A DNA stretch of 64,000 bases, taken from the NCBI RefSeq assembly GCF_007273535.1, contig NZ_RIBP01000004.1, positions 722,501-786,500 on the forward strand, written 5' to 3'. A program made the position numbers and the translations under genes. The stretch is from Niallia circulans (lineage in GTDB: Bacteria; Bacillota; Bacilli; Bacillales; Cytobacillaceae). How positions within the stretch are numbered: the first letter of the stretch is position 1; each line of letters opens with the position of its first letter. The notes under the pieces are model-generated. The model was not told the origin of the DNA. It worked only from the letters and a program-made list of their open reading frames with translations, and searched no databases. Positions 35,187-44,554 of this stretch are shown one piece after another.

Positions 35187-36701
35187 ATGATAAATAACAG
35201 TGGAAATTGGAATGGATGGAACAACTATTTAGACAGATTGCCAGATTTTCTTTTGGCAGTAGTCGTATTAATCCTCGGTTGGATTATCGCGAAAGTTATT
35301 GAAAAGGCAATTTATAAAGGACTTCAGAAAACTAGACTCGATGACAAAATATTTCCTGAAGGAGCATCAAGGAAATACTCTTCCGAAAAAATAATCAGTA
35401 AGATTATCTATTTTATTTTACTCGTATATGTATTCAGTTTATTCTTTAACATCCTGAATCTTACTGTCATCACATCACCACTAGTATCCATGCTTTCATC
35501 TATATTTGGGGCAATCCCTAATATCTTAAAAGCTGCTATTATTTTATTGGTTGCATGGCTAGTCGCTTCTGGCTTAAAATTCTTAATCAAAAAATCAGGC
35601 AACACATTGAAAGTACATGAAAAACTAAACAAATGGAAATTATTAGATAATAATCAACAACAACCTAACTTAATGGACAAGGTAGCAAATATTGCTTTTT
35701 ATCTTGTGCTGCTTCTTTTCTTGCCTGCAGTATTAGGTGCTCTAGACTTATATGGAGTTTCTGAGCCATTTGCTAATATGCTTCAAAACATACTAGCTTT
35801 CTTGCCTAAGCTACTTGCAGCGGCATTAATCATTTTAGTCGGCTGGTTTGCAGCTAAGATTGTCCGCACAATTGTAACAAGCTTCTTACAGAGCATCGGC
35901 TTAGAATCATTAGCAAACCGCTTCGGAATGACAAAGTTATTTGAAAATACATCTCTTGCTTCTATTATTGGAAATGTGATTTTCATTTTCATTATGATTC
36001 CTGTCGTTATTTCTGCGTTGGAAAAACTAGATATTGAAGGAATCTCACAACCAGCAATTAATATGCTGAATGATGTTTTAACAATGATCCCGAATATAGC
36101 AATTGCCATTTTCCTTGTACTTCTTGGGGTTTGGATTGGTAAATGGATTAAACAAATGGTTACATCATTGCTTTCAGGACTAGGAATTGATAACTATGTT
36201 CATAAGATGGGAATCGCTCCTACAACAAGCATTGCCAACCTTATCGGCTCAATCGCTCAAATATTAGTTGTCTTTTTATTAGCAGTCCAAGCATTAAATC
36301 TGCTCGGCCTTGATTTCTTAGTAACATTATCAACTGCTGTAGTAGCATACTTGCCGCAAGTCATTGCAGCTGTTGTAATTATTGGCGTTGGCTTATGGTT
36401 AGGAGTTCTTGTCAAAAACACACTGGGCGGATTGCTTCACGGACCAGCGTTCAGACTTCTGCCTTCTATTGCGAAATACGCTATTATTGCGATAGCAATC
36501 TTTATGGCATTAGACCAGCTTGGTGTTGCATCTTCTATCGTCACATCTGCCTTTGTACTTATCCTTGGTGGATTGGCACTTGCCTTCGGACTAGCATTTG
36601 GTCTTGGCGGTAAAGATTTTGCAGCAAAAAGACTTGGAAAATTAGATGCAAAAATGGATGAATCTAAAATCAATAAAAACGAGGATAACAGCAGCATGTA
36701 A
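35187..36701 (+). CDS. Multi-repeat membrane protein, conserved TM helix (mechanosensitive channel-like)
   Basis: 504 aa with about ten to twelve membrane segments. A unit of the form LPKLLAAALIILVGWFAAK, each a hydrophobic helix after a LP or IP turn and often followed by G(L/I)(E/D), recurs near residues 12, 105, 205, 300 and 390. This is the conserved-TM-helix arrangement related to MscS-like and CmpX proteins. The C-terminus has a glycine-rich FGLGGKDFAAKRLGKL amphipathic end seen in that family. Its sigma-B promoter suggests an envelope or osmotic stress role. RBS AAGGAGG. Monocistronic. Confidence 0.78.
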   Translation: MINNSGNWNGWNNYLDRLPDFLLAVVVLILGWIIAKVIEKAIYKGLQKTRLDDKIFPEGASRKYSSEKIISKIIYFILLVYVFSLFFNILNLTVITSPLVSMLSSIFGAIPNILKAAIILLVAWLVASGLKFLIKKSGNTLKVHEKLNKWKLLDNNQQQPNLMDKVANIAFYLVLLLFLPAVLGALDLYGVSEPFANMLQNILAFLPKLLAAALIILVGWFAAKIVRTIVTSFLQSIGLESLANRFGMTKLFENTSLASIIGNVIFIFIMIPVVISALEKLDIEGISQPAINMLNDVLTMIPNIAIAIFLVLLGVWIGKWIKQMVTSLLSGLGIDNYVHKMGIAPTTSIANLIGSIAQILVVFLLAVQALNLLGLDFLVTLSTAVVAYLPQVIAAVVIIGVGLWLGVLVKNTLGGLLHGPAFRLLPSIAKYAIIAIAIFMALDQLGVASSIVTSAFVLILGGLALAFGLAFGLGGKDFAAKRLGKLDAKMDESKINKNEDNSSM

Positions 36702-36717
36702 AACAACCCTCTCATAT

Positions 36718-36752
36718 AAAAAAACTCCGCAAAGATTTGGCGGAGTTTTTTT
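36718..36752 (+). terminator. terminator after the channel-like gene
   Basis: AAAAACTCCGC pairs with GCGGAGTTTTT, then more T's. The rest of 36753-36903 shows no clear gene. Confidence 0.88.
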
Positions 36753-36903
36753 TATTATCAGAATAACTGTATTTTTTGTCTGTTAATTGTTGATATGAAA
36801 CCAATTTCATAGTTTATGCTTAATGAAACGGTGCAGATATCAGCGTTATATGCTGCCTGGATGGCATAGCGTAATGATAACTGCCCGCTGCTTTAACTTG
36901 TCT

Positions 36904-37683
36904 CTATGGCAAATCTGTATCAAGCAATTCATACCCGTCCACCAATGTCGATAATGGTACTATATCCGCGTCCTTTTGATAGACAGGGATATATTGTTTT
37001 AACACCGTAACAACTGCAGGACCCGATATACCAACATGACCTATTGCGATATATTCCTTCTTTTTATTAAGGTTTTCTACAAGCTTGGTTGCCTGCTTTT
37101 GAATATGCTGGTTGGAATATATATGATCAAAAAACATATTGTTCTCTAAATAGGGAACCTGCAATTCCTCTGCAAGTTTTTTTACAACACTTTTCCCTGT
37201 CGTTTTGCTGTCCAAATAAAATAGATCATGCTTTTTACATTCCTCTAAAATAATCCTCATCACTCTTTCATCTTCAGTAGCCTTTGAACCCATATGATGA
37301 TTCATTCCAACTGCATAAGGAATACTATCAATTGCCGATGATACTCTTTTTCTGATTTCTTCATCACTTAAATTTGTTGTTATAGCTCCGGGACCAAGCC
37401 AGCTTTTTTTACCGTGCTTTGGCTCAAGCGGCATATGAACAATTACCTCATGTCCTTTTTTATGTGCTTGGATGGCATCCTCTCTGCTTGTGGACATAAA
37501 AGGCATAATCGCAACGGTGATAGGCACAGGCAAATTTAACATTTCGTCTGTCCCCCTCATGTTGTTTCCGAAGTCGTCAATAACGATTGCAAGCTCTTTT
37601 TTCACCTGATTCTCCTCTTTTGCAGCATATACAGGTAAACAGGTAAACGTAAGCAGACAACATAGAATAAAGGATTTTCCCAT
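36904..37683 (-). CDS. Secreted divergent polysaccharide deacetylase (YibQ family)
   Basis: 259 aa from the ATG at 37683 with AGAGGTG upstream. A signal peptide (FILCCLLTFTCLPVYAA) precedes a YibQ/DUF610-type NodB-like barrel: LAIVIDDFGNN near 32-42, ITVAIMPF, HEVIVHMPLEP, YAVGMNHHMGSKAT and FYLDSKTT. The metal-binding D-D and HH motifs are present but the family is called divergent and its substrate is unknown. It lies downstream of the pot operon, behind a terminator. Confidence 0.85.
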   Translation of the reverse strand: MGKSFILCCLLTFTCLPVYAAKEENQVKKELAIVIDDFGNNMRGTDEMLNLPVPITVAIMPFMSTSREDAIQAHKKGHEVIVHMPLEPKHGKKSWLGPGAITTNLSDEEIRKRVSSAIDSIPYAVGMNHHMGSKATEDERVMRIILEECKKHDLFYLDSKTTGKSVVKKLAEELQVPYLENNMFFDHIYSNQHIQKQATKLVENLNKKKEYIAIGHVGISGPAVVTVLKQYIPVYQKDADIVPLSTLVDGYELLDTDLP

Positions 37684-37749
37684 AAAAGCACCTCTTTTTT
37701 TCTTAGTATTTTCTTCATAGCCTGACTTCATCCACAGATTTATAACTAC

Positions 37750-37784
37750 AAAAAAAGCCGGCTTAGCATTATTGCTAAGCCGAC
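37750..37784 (-). terminator. terminator of the pot operon
   Basis: Minus strand CGGCTTAGC pairs with GCTAAGCCG around AATAAT and is followed by T7, right after the potD stop. Confidence 0.9.
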
Positions 37785-37793
37785 CGACATTCA

Positions 37794-38867
37794 TTATTTC
37801 CGATGCATTTTAAATTCAAGGAACAAATCATTATACTCTGCAAGCGAACGCTGCCCAAGGTTTTCATACACTTCGAGTTTGGATATCAATTCCTCATCTA
37901 AGTAAAAGCGTTTATCACCTATAATCTCTTCAGGTAAATATTTCATCGCTGCCTTATTCGGTGTTGAATAACCTACATACTCTGTATTTTGCGCTGCGTT
38001 TTTTGCATCAAGCATAAAGTTTATAAACTTATGTGCTCCATCAATATTTTTAGCTGTTTTCGGTATAACCATATTATCAAACCAAAGATTAGAGCCTTCC
38101 TCTGGAACGACATATTCTACATCTTCATTTTCCCACATGACTTCTGCCGCCATTCCTGACCATAATACGCCAATGGCCGCTTCCTCATTTTCAATCAGCA
38201 TCCGGATTTCGTCTCCGACGATTGCTTTGACATTAGGTGTCAAAGTATCAAGCTTCTCTTTTGCTTCTTTTAAATGGTCGTGATCTTTATCATTAAGGGA
38301 ATAATGTAAGCTATTAAGACTCATCCCCATAATTTCCCTTGCCCCATCGATAAGCATAATTTGATTTTTCAAATCGCTATCCCATAAATCATTCCAGGAG
38401 GTTATCTTTTTTCCTCCAAGCATTTTTGGATTATAAACAATTCCTACTGTTCCCCAAAAATAAGGAATGGAATATTTATTATCTGGGTCAAACGAAAGAT
38501 TTAAATATCTATCGTCGATATTTTTTAGGTTTGGAATTTCAGAATGATCGATTGGAAGCAGGAGATTCTCTTCCTTCATCTTATCAATCATGTATTCAGA
38601 TGGAATGGCAACATCATAGTTTGTGCCGCCTTGTTCTATCTTTGTCATCATTGCTTCATTAGAGTCAAAGGTTTCATAAATTACCTTTATCCCTGTTTCT
38701 TTTTCAAACTTATCAATAAGGTCGGCATCAATATAATCTCCCCAGTTATAGACAGTTAACGTATTACCGCCTGCATATCCCCTGCTGCTGTTTACTTGGT
38801 GAACAACCAGCATAAGTACAGCTGATAAGATAAAGGCTGCTGCCAAACCTCTAATTAGCCCCTTCAT
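37794..38867 (-). CDS. potD: Spermidine/putrescine-binding protein PotD
   Basis: 357 aa. An N-terminal hydrophobic segment (1-26) exports the protein. There is no lipobox Cys, so it may stay as a membrane-tethered anchor, unlike most Gram-positive binding proteins. The mature part has TLTVYNWGDYIDADLIDKFEKETGIKV, a typical PotD start, and polyamine-pocket blocks YDVAIPSEYMI, YFWGTVGIVYN, WSGMAAEVMWEN. It delivers polyamines to PotBC. It overlaps the potC stop by 4 nt. Confidence 0.92.
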   Translation of the reverse strand: MKGLIRGLAAAFILSAVLMLVVHQVNSSRGYAGGNTLTVYNWGDYIDADLIDKFEKETGIKVIYETFDSNEAMMTKIEQGGTNYDVAIPSEYMIDKMKEENLLLPIDHSEIPNLKNIDDRYLNLSFDPDNKYSIPYFWGTVGIVYNPKMLGGKKITSWNDLWDSDLKNQIMLIDGAREIMGMSLNSLHYSLNDKDHDHLKEAKEKLDTLTPNVKAIVGDEIRMLIENEEAAIGVLWSGMAAEVMWENEDVEYVVPEEGSNLWFDNMVIPKTAKNIDGAHKFINFMLDAKNAAQNTEYVGYSTPNKAAMKYLPEEIIGDKRFYLDEELISKLEVYENLGQRSLAEYNDLFLEFKMHRK

Positions 38868-39667
38868 TGGTTCACCCCCGTTTTAGGCCTTCTGCCTGCT
38901 CGCTTGGAAACGAAATAATACCCGATAACAAGCAACAGCGTAATGAAGAACAACAGGGCAGACAGAGCATTTATGTTAAGGGAAATACCTCTTCTAGCCA
39001 GTGAATAGATTTCTACAGACAGAGTAGAGAAGCCATTTCCTGTTACGAAAAAAGTAACCGCGAAATCATCCAATGAATATGTTAACGCCATAAAGAATCC
39101 AGCATATATACCTGGAGCTATATATGGAAGAATAACCTTAGAAAGTACTTCTCTCCAGCTTGCGCCAAGGTCAAATGCAGCATCCATTAATGTCGGGCTC
39201 ATTTCCTGAAGCTTCGGAAGCACCATTATAACCACTATCGGTATACTAAAGGCAATATGTGACAATAGTACAGATACAAAGCCCAGCTTGATTCCCAATA
39301 TAGTAAAGAAAATTAAAAAGGATGCACCGATGATAACATCAGGACTTACAATCAATACATTGTTTAAAGAAAGAATTGTATTTCTTAGCTGTTTTCTTCT
39401 CATCATAGAAATGCTGATCGCTCCAAAAACACCAATTATTGTGGCAATGGATGCTGATAATAGGGCGATGATAACTGTGTTTAACACAATTACAAGCAGC
39501 CTTGTGTCTTGGAACAGCTCTTTATACCATTTCCATGTGAAGTTCTGGAAGTTATTCATTGTGCCACCGCTGTTAAAGGAATAAAAAATCAGATAAAAGA
39601 TCGGGGCATATAAAATGATAAAAACTAAAACTAAATATAATACAGATATCTTTGACAGTTTCTTCAT
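38864..39667 (-). CDS. potC: Spermidine/putrescine ABC permease PotC
   Basis: 267 aa with six membrane helices. The EAA coupling loop is near 165-185 (DAAFDLGASWREVLSKVILPYIAPGI). It forms the importer pore with PotB. Its start overlaps potB by 4 nt. Family length normal. Confidence 0.94.
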   Translation of the reverse strand: MKKLSKISVLYLVLVFIILYAPIFYLIFYSFNSGGTMNNFQNFTWKWYKELFQDTRLLVIVLNTVIIALLSASIATIIGVFGAISISMMRRKQLRNTILSLNNVLIVSPDVIIGASFLIFFTILGIKLGFVSVLLSHIAFSIPIVVIMVLPKLQEMSPTLMDAAFDLGASWREVLSKVILPYIAPGIYAGFFMALTYSLDDFAVTFFVTGNGFSTLSVEIYSLARRGISLNINALSALLFFITLLLVIGYYFVSKRAGRRPKTGVNQ

Positions 39668-40467
39668 CTTACTCCCCTCTCCTTCTTACTTCCTGTCAAC
39701 ATCATGATAACGATCATAATAATGATTAGGAATACAGCAATTGTTGAACCCATTCCCCAGTCTTGTGTTATCAGAAAATGCTGCTCTATAGCTGTTCCTA
39801 GTGTAATAACCCTGTTTCCTGCGATTAGTCTTGTAATCATGAATAAGGATAATGCAGGAATAAAAACTGCCTGACAGCCCGACTTAACACCATCAACTGT
39901 TAATGGAAAGATGACTTTTGAGAAAGTAGTCCAAGCTGATGCACCAAGATCCTTTGAGGCATCAACAAGAGTAGGATTTAACTTCTCCAGTGCATTAAAG
40001 ATTGGCAATATCATAAATGGAATAAAGATATATACACTGACAAACAAGAAGCTAAAATCTGTGAACAGGATTTGCTGTTTCCCGATTCCAAGGAATTCAA
40101 GCACCTCGTTGGTAGCACCATATGTTCCAAATATCCCTAAAAATGCGTAAGCCTTCAGAAGCAGGTTAATCCATGACGGCAAAATAATAAGCAGCAGCCA
40201 TAATTGCTTATGCTTAGTCTTCGTCAATATATAAGCTGTCGGATAGGCGATAACTAAAGAGAAAAACGTTATTAAAAACGCATACCAGAAGGAATTCAGC
40301 GTCATTTTTAAATAGACTGGTGTAAAAAACTTAGCGTAGTTGCTGATTGTAAGTTTGTCTTCAATATCAAAAAATGAATAATAAACAATTAATAGCACTG
40401 GAGCGATGACAAACAGCGCAATCCATAAGTAATAGGGAATCGTATACCATTTTGACTTATTCTTCAT
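39664..40467 (-). CDS. potB: Spermidine/putrescine ABC permease PotB
   Basis: 267 aa from the ATG at 40467, chosen for AAGGTG 6 nt upstream; the frame extends to 40503 inside potA. Six membrane helices with an EAA loop ([26 protein letters not shown]). It partners PotC and is coupled to potA by an 11-nt overlap. Confidence 0.94.
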   Translation of the reverse strand: MKNKSKWYTIPYYLWIALFVIAPVLLIVYYSFFDIEDKLTISNYAKFFTPVYLKMTLNSFWYAFLITFFSLVIAYPTAYILTKTKHKQLWLLLIILPSWINLLLKAYAFLGIFGTYGATNEVLEFLGIGKQQILFTDFSFLFVSVYIFIPFMILPIFNALEKLNPTLVDASKDLGASAWTTFSKVIFPLTVDGVKSGCQAVFIPALSLFMITRLIAGNRVITLGTAIEQHFLITQDWGMGSTIAVFLIIIMIVIMMLTGSKKERGVR

Positions 40468-41563
40468 CATTTGCACCTTCATATGCCTCAAGGCGTCGAT
40501 CAAACTCTTCTTCTGTTTCTCCTATTCTCATAACATGGATTGCTTCCTTATCAAAGTCCAATCCGATTTCCTCTCCTACAACTACCTTTTTCGTAGAATG
40601 AACAAGCCATTCATTTCCTACCTCATCATATCCACCTATTTCATAATGGACTCCTCTAAATAATTGAGAATCTACCTTTACCTTTAGCTTTCCTGCTTCT
40701 GGTGAAGTAATGTTTAAATCCTCGGGACGAATAACAACCTCAACCGTTTCATTGTCATGGAAGCCTTGGTCAACGCATTCAAAGGTTTTGCTGGCAAAAT
40801 GGACGACAAAGTCCTTTTCCATTCTTGCTGAAACGATATTAGACTCCCCGATAAAGTCAGCAACAAATCGGTTTATTGGCTCATCGTAAATATCTGTTGG
40901 TGTGCCGCTTTGCTCAATTTTCCCTTTATTCAATACAAAGATTTCATCAGACATTGCCAATGCTTCTTCCTGATCATGTGTAACAAATATAAAGGTAATG
41001 CCCAGTCTTTGCTGAAGCTCCCTTAATTCATACTGCATCTCTGTCCGCAGCTTTAAATCCAATGCAGAAAGAGGCTCATCGAGAAGAATCACTTCCGGCT
41101 CATTAACTATTGCTCTTGCAATAGCAACACGCTGCTTCTGACCACCAGACATTTCACTGATTTCTCTGTTTTCATACGAATCCAGGTTTACGAAACGCAA
41201 AGCATCTTTTACCCGCTTTTCAATTTCCTGTTTTTTCAGCTTTTTAATGCGCAAGCCAAAGGCTACATTTTCAAAAACATTTAAATGAGGAAATAGCGCA
41301 TAGTCTTGGAATACGGTATTTACCTGCCTTTTGTTAGCAGGAATTTTATTCATTACTTTTGTATGAAAATAGATATTGCCCTCTGAAGGCTCCATGAATC
41401 CAGCGATAAGACGCAGGATTGTTGTTTTCCCACATCCTGATGGACCAAGGAGTGTATAGAATTTGCCTCTTTCTATTTCAAAGCTGACATTTTCAAGTAC
41501 AGTCGTATTTTGGTCATAGGCTTTCGTTACGTTCTCAAACCTGATAATTGATTCACTTGGCAT
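40457..41563 (-). CDS. potA: Spermidine/putrescine ABC transporter ATPase PotA
   Basis: 368 aa. ABC domain with Walker A GPSGCGKT (38-45), signature MSGGQKQR near 138 and Walker [13 protein letters not shown] near 158, then a TOBE regulatory domain (about 280-350). It powers PotBCD uptake. The gene lies 39 nt after the XRE-cupin regulator gene, in the same direction, RBS AAAGGAG. Confidence 0.96.
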   Translation of the reverse strand: MPSESIIRFENVTKAYDQNTTVLENVSFEIERGKFYTLLGPSGCGKTTILRLIAGFMEPSEGNIYFHTKVMNKIPANKRQVNTVFQDYALFPHLNVFENVAFGLRIKKLKKQEIEKRVKDALRFVNLDSYENREISEMSGGQKQRVAIARAIVNEPEVILLDEPLSALDLKLRTEMQYELRELQQRLGITFIFVTHDQEEALAMSDEIFVLNKGKIEQSGTPTDIYDEPINRFVADFIGESNIVSARMEKDFVVHFASKTFECVDQGFHDNETVEVVIRPEDLNITSPEAGKLKVKVDSQLFRGVHYEIGGYDEVGNEWLVHSTKKVVVGEEIGLDFDKEAIHVMRIGETEEEFDRRLEAYEGANDEE

Positions 41564-41602
41564 AATAATCTCCTTTTCACTATTTTAATTTAATAACAAG
41601 CT

Positions 41603-42145
41603 TTATAAGTAAGAATCGGTCGCTACAAGTAAAAGCGTCGATAAACCATCTGCAATATTAAAAAACTGGTGTTCATCTGTCGCATGAAAATAGATGGATT
41701 CACCTTTTTTCGCCCTGTATTCCTGTTTTCCGAGCTTTAATAAGACTTCTCCCTCTATCACATATGCATATGTTTCTGAAAGGGATGGCTCAAACTTTTT
41801 AAATTCTCCTTTTTTGCTGAAACTGAGCCTAATTGGCTCCATTTCCTTTTCATTAGATTCCGGCACTAGCCATTGTATATGATATCCCTTTTCTTCATCA
41901 AAGAAATCAGTGACATCCTCTTCTTTATAAACAACCTTTTGCCTTTTCTCTTCATCATCAAAAAAGTCTTTTGGGGAGCAGCCCAACACTTCCAAAATAT
42001 CAAAAAAGGTTTCAATCGATGGGGAGCTTAAGTCCCTTTCCAGTTGTGATATATAACCTTTGCTTAAATCTGTCCTTTCCCCCAGTTCTTCCTGCGTCAA
42101 ACCCTTTTTCAAACGTAAGTTCTTTATCTTTTTACCAATATCCAT
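41603..42145 (-). CDS. XRE-family regulator with C-terminal cupin (PuuR-like)
   Basis: 180 aa. Residues 5-60 are an XRE helix-turn-helix (LRLKKGLTQEELGERTDLSKGYISQLER). Residues 110-178 are a cupin sensor domain (SFSKKGEFK, YVIEGEVLLKLGKQEYRAKKGESIYF). It resembles the PuuR/SutR group, which commonly controls polyamine genes. It heads the potABCD operon, and two identical dyads lie just upstream of its start, so autorepression with polyamine sensing is likely but inferred. Confidence 0.9.
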   Translation of the reverse strand: MDIGKKIKNLRLKKGLTQEELGERTDLSKGYISQLERDLSSPSIETFFDILEVLGCSPKDFFDDEEKRQKVVYKEEDVTDFFDEEKGYHIQWLVPESNEKEMEPIRLSFSKKGEFKKFEPSLSETYAYVIEGEVLLKLGKQEYRAKKGESIYFHATDEHQFFNIADGLSTLLLVATDSYL

Positions 42146-42164
42146 ATTTTTAACCTACTTTTTA

Positions 42165-42214
42165 GTTTAGAAATAGTAAACTCAAAGTCATAAAAGTTTA
42201 TTCAAACTAAACTT
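42165..42214 (-). promoter_or_regulatory. paired operator dyads of the pot regulator
   Basis: Two copies of AGTTTA-N7-TAAACT, at 42165-42183 and 42196-42214, centres 31 bp apart (about three turns). A third half-site GTTTAG follows at 42219-42224. They overlap the expected promoter of the regulator-potABCD operon. Confidence 0.75.
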
Positions 42215-42285
42215 TATGTTTAGTTTTGCAACGTCTATTATACATTATTTTGATTTCACTGCAATATTAAATAAAAGAATTGCAC

Positions 42286-42320
42286 AAAAAAAGAAGACCT
42301 TGCATATGCAAAATCCTCCC
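42286..42320 (-). terminator. weak terminator after the 80-aa ORF
   Basis: TTGCATATGCAA palindrome flanked by GGA/TC pairs, followed on the minus strand by a run of T's. Confidence 0.5.
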
Positions 42321-42332
42321 AGCTAAATCAAC

Positions 42333-42575
42333 TTATTCTTTTTCTAACGGCCTATACTTTCCATTCTCGACTTTTTCTATTTTCCCGAAGTGTATAAGCT
42401 TTTTTAATGAAGCATTGCAGTAAGCAGAGGCGTCATAAGAATCCCTACCAACTCTTATCCCTATCTCAGTTGGACCAATGCCAGTTTCCTTGCCCTTTTC
42501 CTTATACAAATCACACAAAGCGTTGTATATATTTTGATCTTTTTCGGTAATTCGTAGTTTGGAATATTGTTTCAA
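42333..42575 (-). CDS. Small hypothetical protein, winged-helix-like
   Basis: 80 aa, charged, no signal or membrane segment. KDQNIYNALCDLYKEKGKETGIGPTEIGIRVG, then SASLKKLIHFGKIEKVENGKYRPLE-like strands, has the spacing of a winged helix-turn-helix. I do not recognise the family. AGGAGGAAT precedes the ATG. The following 429 nt (42576-43004) are A/T-rich and hold no gene that I can support. Confidence 0.6.
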   Translation of the reverse strand: MKQYSKLRITEKDQNIYNALCDLYKEKGKETGIGPTEIGIRVGRDSYDASAYCNASLKKLIHFGKIEKVENGKYRPLEKE

Positions 42576-42971
42576 AATTTATTCCTCCTAATGCTGCTCC
42601 CTTTTTCGATAGTTTGTCAGGCTGGCTTATATCCTATTTCTATCTATTATGATTAAGACAGACCCCTTTAAAATAAGCATACTAATCATTAACAAAAATA
42701 ACATTCATTTATGCATATTTTTTACAAAAATAGATATTAGGATTGAGAAATGAAATTGTTAATAGGTAGAAACTATCATTTCAATATATAGAACACCAGT
42801 ATTAAATACGCATAAACATGGAAAATAATTACATTAAATAGGTTTGTATGTAAGCAGTTATACTTCCAAATACTCCCTTTATTAAAAACCACTCACCCAT
42901 TTCTCATTTTATAGTCCATTTATCATTCAACTGGCTAATGTATAAAAATACAAATTGCTTTGGACACTATA

Positions 42972-42997
42972 GAGACGCTGCCTGTAAGACAGCGCCC
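42972..42997 (-). terminator. terminator after the repeat-protein gene
   Basis: Minus strand GCGCTG pairs with CAGCGT around a 9-nt loop; only a weak T-rich tail follows. Confidence 0.5.
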
Positions 42998-43004
42998 TTT
43001 TACT

Positions 43005-43730
43005 TTAGTTTTCAATTGCTTCTTTTCCTCTTTTATGATGTCCCATCATCGGTCCTTCATGAAAAGGCAGCAGCTTTAGCTTTTTTACCTCATCCGGATA
43101 ATTGATCATCATTTCCTTCAGCAAATCCTTCGGTGTTTTATCCTTTGTATCTAAGCCCAGCTTCTTGGCTGCATTTGTGATTTGCATTTCTCTTACTTCA
43201 TTTGCAAGTGCTCTTAAATCTTTTCCGTCTGTTTTAATGTTCAGCTTTTTTGCCTCAGATAAAATAAGCTGCTCCCTTACTTCTTTGCTGAGCTGTTCCA
43301 ATGTTTTACCATCTGTCTTAATGTTCAGCTCTTTCGCTTTTTGCATTATTTTCGCTTCGTACAGCTCCTTCATTAAGGTACTGGGATCCTTCCCTTCTGT
43401 ACTAATTCCAAGTTTTTTTGCTTCTGCCTGTAATCTTTTCTCATGTACCTCTGCAGCAATTTGCTTCATGTCTTTTCCGTCTGTTTTTATACCGAGATTT
43501 TTCGCTTCTTTTTTAATTAAAGCTTCATGAATCTCTTTTTTAAGTGCTTCTCCATCTTTTCCGTCCGTTTTTATTCCTAAGCTTTCAGCCATCTTCTTAA
43601 TGAATGCCTGGTCTTCCACTGGAGCCTGATGATGGCCTGAAGGGTTTTCCGGGGCAGCTTTTGCTGTATGTATGAAGCTAGGCATCGATAAACCGAGTGT
43701 CAATAATCCGACTATCACTATTTTTTTCAC
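43005..43730 (-). CDS. Secreted protein with six tandem 28-residue repeats
   Basis: 241 aa. Signal peptide 1-25 (cleavage after HTAKA), a short His/Pro linker, then repeats at 51-78, 79-106, 107-134, 135-162, 163-190 and a partial one at 191-218. Repeat consensus: (A/K)xxLxIKTDGKD..xL.KE(I/V).E. The invariant KTDGKD turn followed by a helix gives an evenly spaced helix-turn array. It ends in a His-rich tail (HEGPMMGHHKRGKE). Function unknown; no catalytic motif. AAAGGAGG precedes the ATG. Confidence 0.8.
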   Translation of the reverse strand: MKKIVIVGLLTLGLSMPSFIHTAKAAPENPSGHHQAPVEDQAFIKKMAESLGIKTDGKDGEALKKEIHEALIKKEAKNLGIKTDGKDMKQIAAEVHEKRLQAEAKKLGISTEGKDPSTLMKELYEAKIMQKAKELNIKTDGKTLEQLSKEVREQLILSEAKKLNIKTDGKDLRALANEVREMQITNAAKKLGLDTKDKTPKDLLKEMMINYPDEVKKLKLLPFHEGPMMGHHKRGKEAIEN

Positions 43731-43930
43731 AATGAATCCTCCTTTAATATCTGTCCCTCCTATCTTTTCCTACGTTTCATAATTTATGTAATTTTTTATC
43801 CTTAAATAAGACTTAATAGCATTTTTTTTGCTTGAACACAGTAAATTATAATTAGACTTCCGCTCGTTCTTTTGCTATTTTACATATATGGTTTTTCGAC
43901 TAAAGGACAAAATATGGAGTTGATCATTTA

Positions 43931-44509
43931 ATGAGCAAGTTTAATCAATCTTATGTAATTACTATGAGTGACATCGTAAGGGAAGGAGCAGATATATTAA
44001 GAGAGAAAACAAAAGAGCTGACATTGCCGCCATCTGAGGATGATAAGGAAGAGCTTCTCTGTATGCTGCAGTATTTAAAAAACAGCCAAGAACCAAGCCT
44101 AGCAAAAAAATACAAACTTCGCCCAGGGGTTGGCATTTCAGCAAACCAAATTGGGCTGAACAAGCGAATGTTTGCTGCTTTTATTAAAGGACAAAATGGC
44201 AATAACTTTGAGTATATGCTTATTAATCCGAAAATAATAAGCCATTCTACCAGCATGATATACCTCCCTGACAGCGAAGGCTGTCTTTCCATTGATCGTC
44301 CTGTTGTTGGCTTTGTGCCACGTTATCAAAGAATAACAGTGAAGGCCTTCGACATAAATGGCAAGGAAGTTAAGATTAAACTCAAAGACTATGAAGCAAT
44401 TGTATTCCAGCATGAAATCGACCATTTAAACGGAATTCTGTTCCCAGATCATATAAACAGCACTAATCCTTTCCAACTGCCTGAAAATATCGATATCAAG
44501 CCGCTTTAA
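43931..44509 (+). CDS. def: Peptide deformylase
   Basis: 192 aa with the three deformylase motifs: GVGISANQIG (66-75), EGCLS (116-120) and HEIDH (161-165). The metal is held by C118, H161 and H165, with E162 catalytic. It removes the formyl group from new proteins. The insert KNSQEPSLAKKYKLRP marks the long Gram-positive type (YkrB-like). An internal ATG at codon 12 could be the real start, but GGAG is placed for the first. Confidence 0.96.
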   Translation: MSKFNQSYVITMSDIVREGADILREKTKELTLPPSEDDKEELLCMLQYLKNSQEPSLAKKYKLRPGVGISANQIGLNKRMFAAFIKGQNGNNFEYMLINPKIISHSTSMIYLPDSEGCLSIDRPVVGFVPRYQRITVKAFDINGKEVKIKLKDYEAIVFQHEIDHLNGILFPDHINSTNPFQLPENIDIKPL

Positions 44510-44514
44510 TTCAA

Positions 44515-44549
44515 AAAGAGACTTCCCTCAAAAAGGAAAGTCTCTTTTT
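44515..44549. terminator. bidirectional terminator between def and prsA-like gene
   Basis: AAAAAGAGACTT(T)CC arms pair around CTCAAAAA with T7 on the right and A5 on the left. Confidence 0.88.
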
Positions 44550-44554
44550 TTAAA

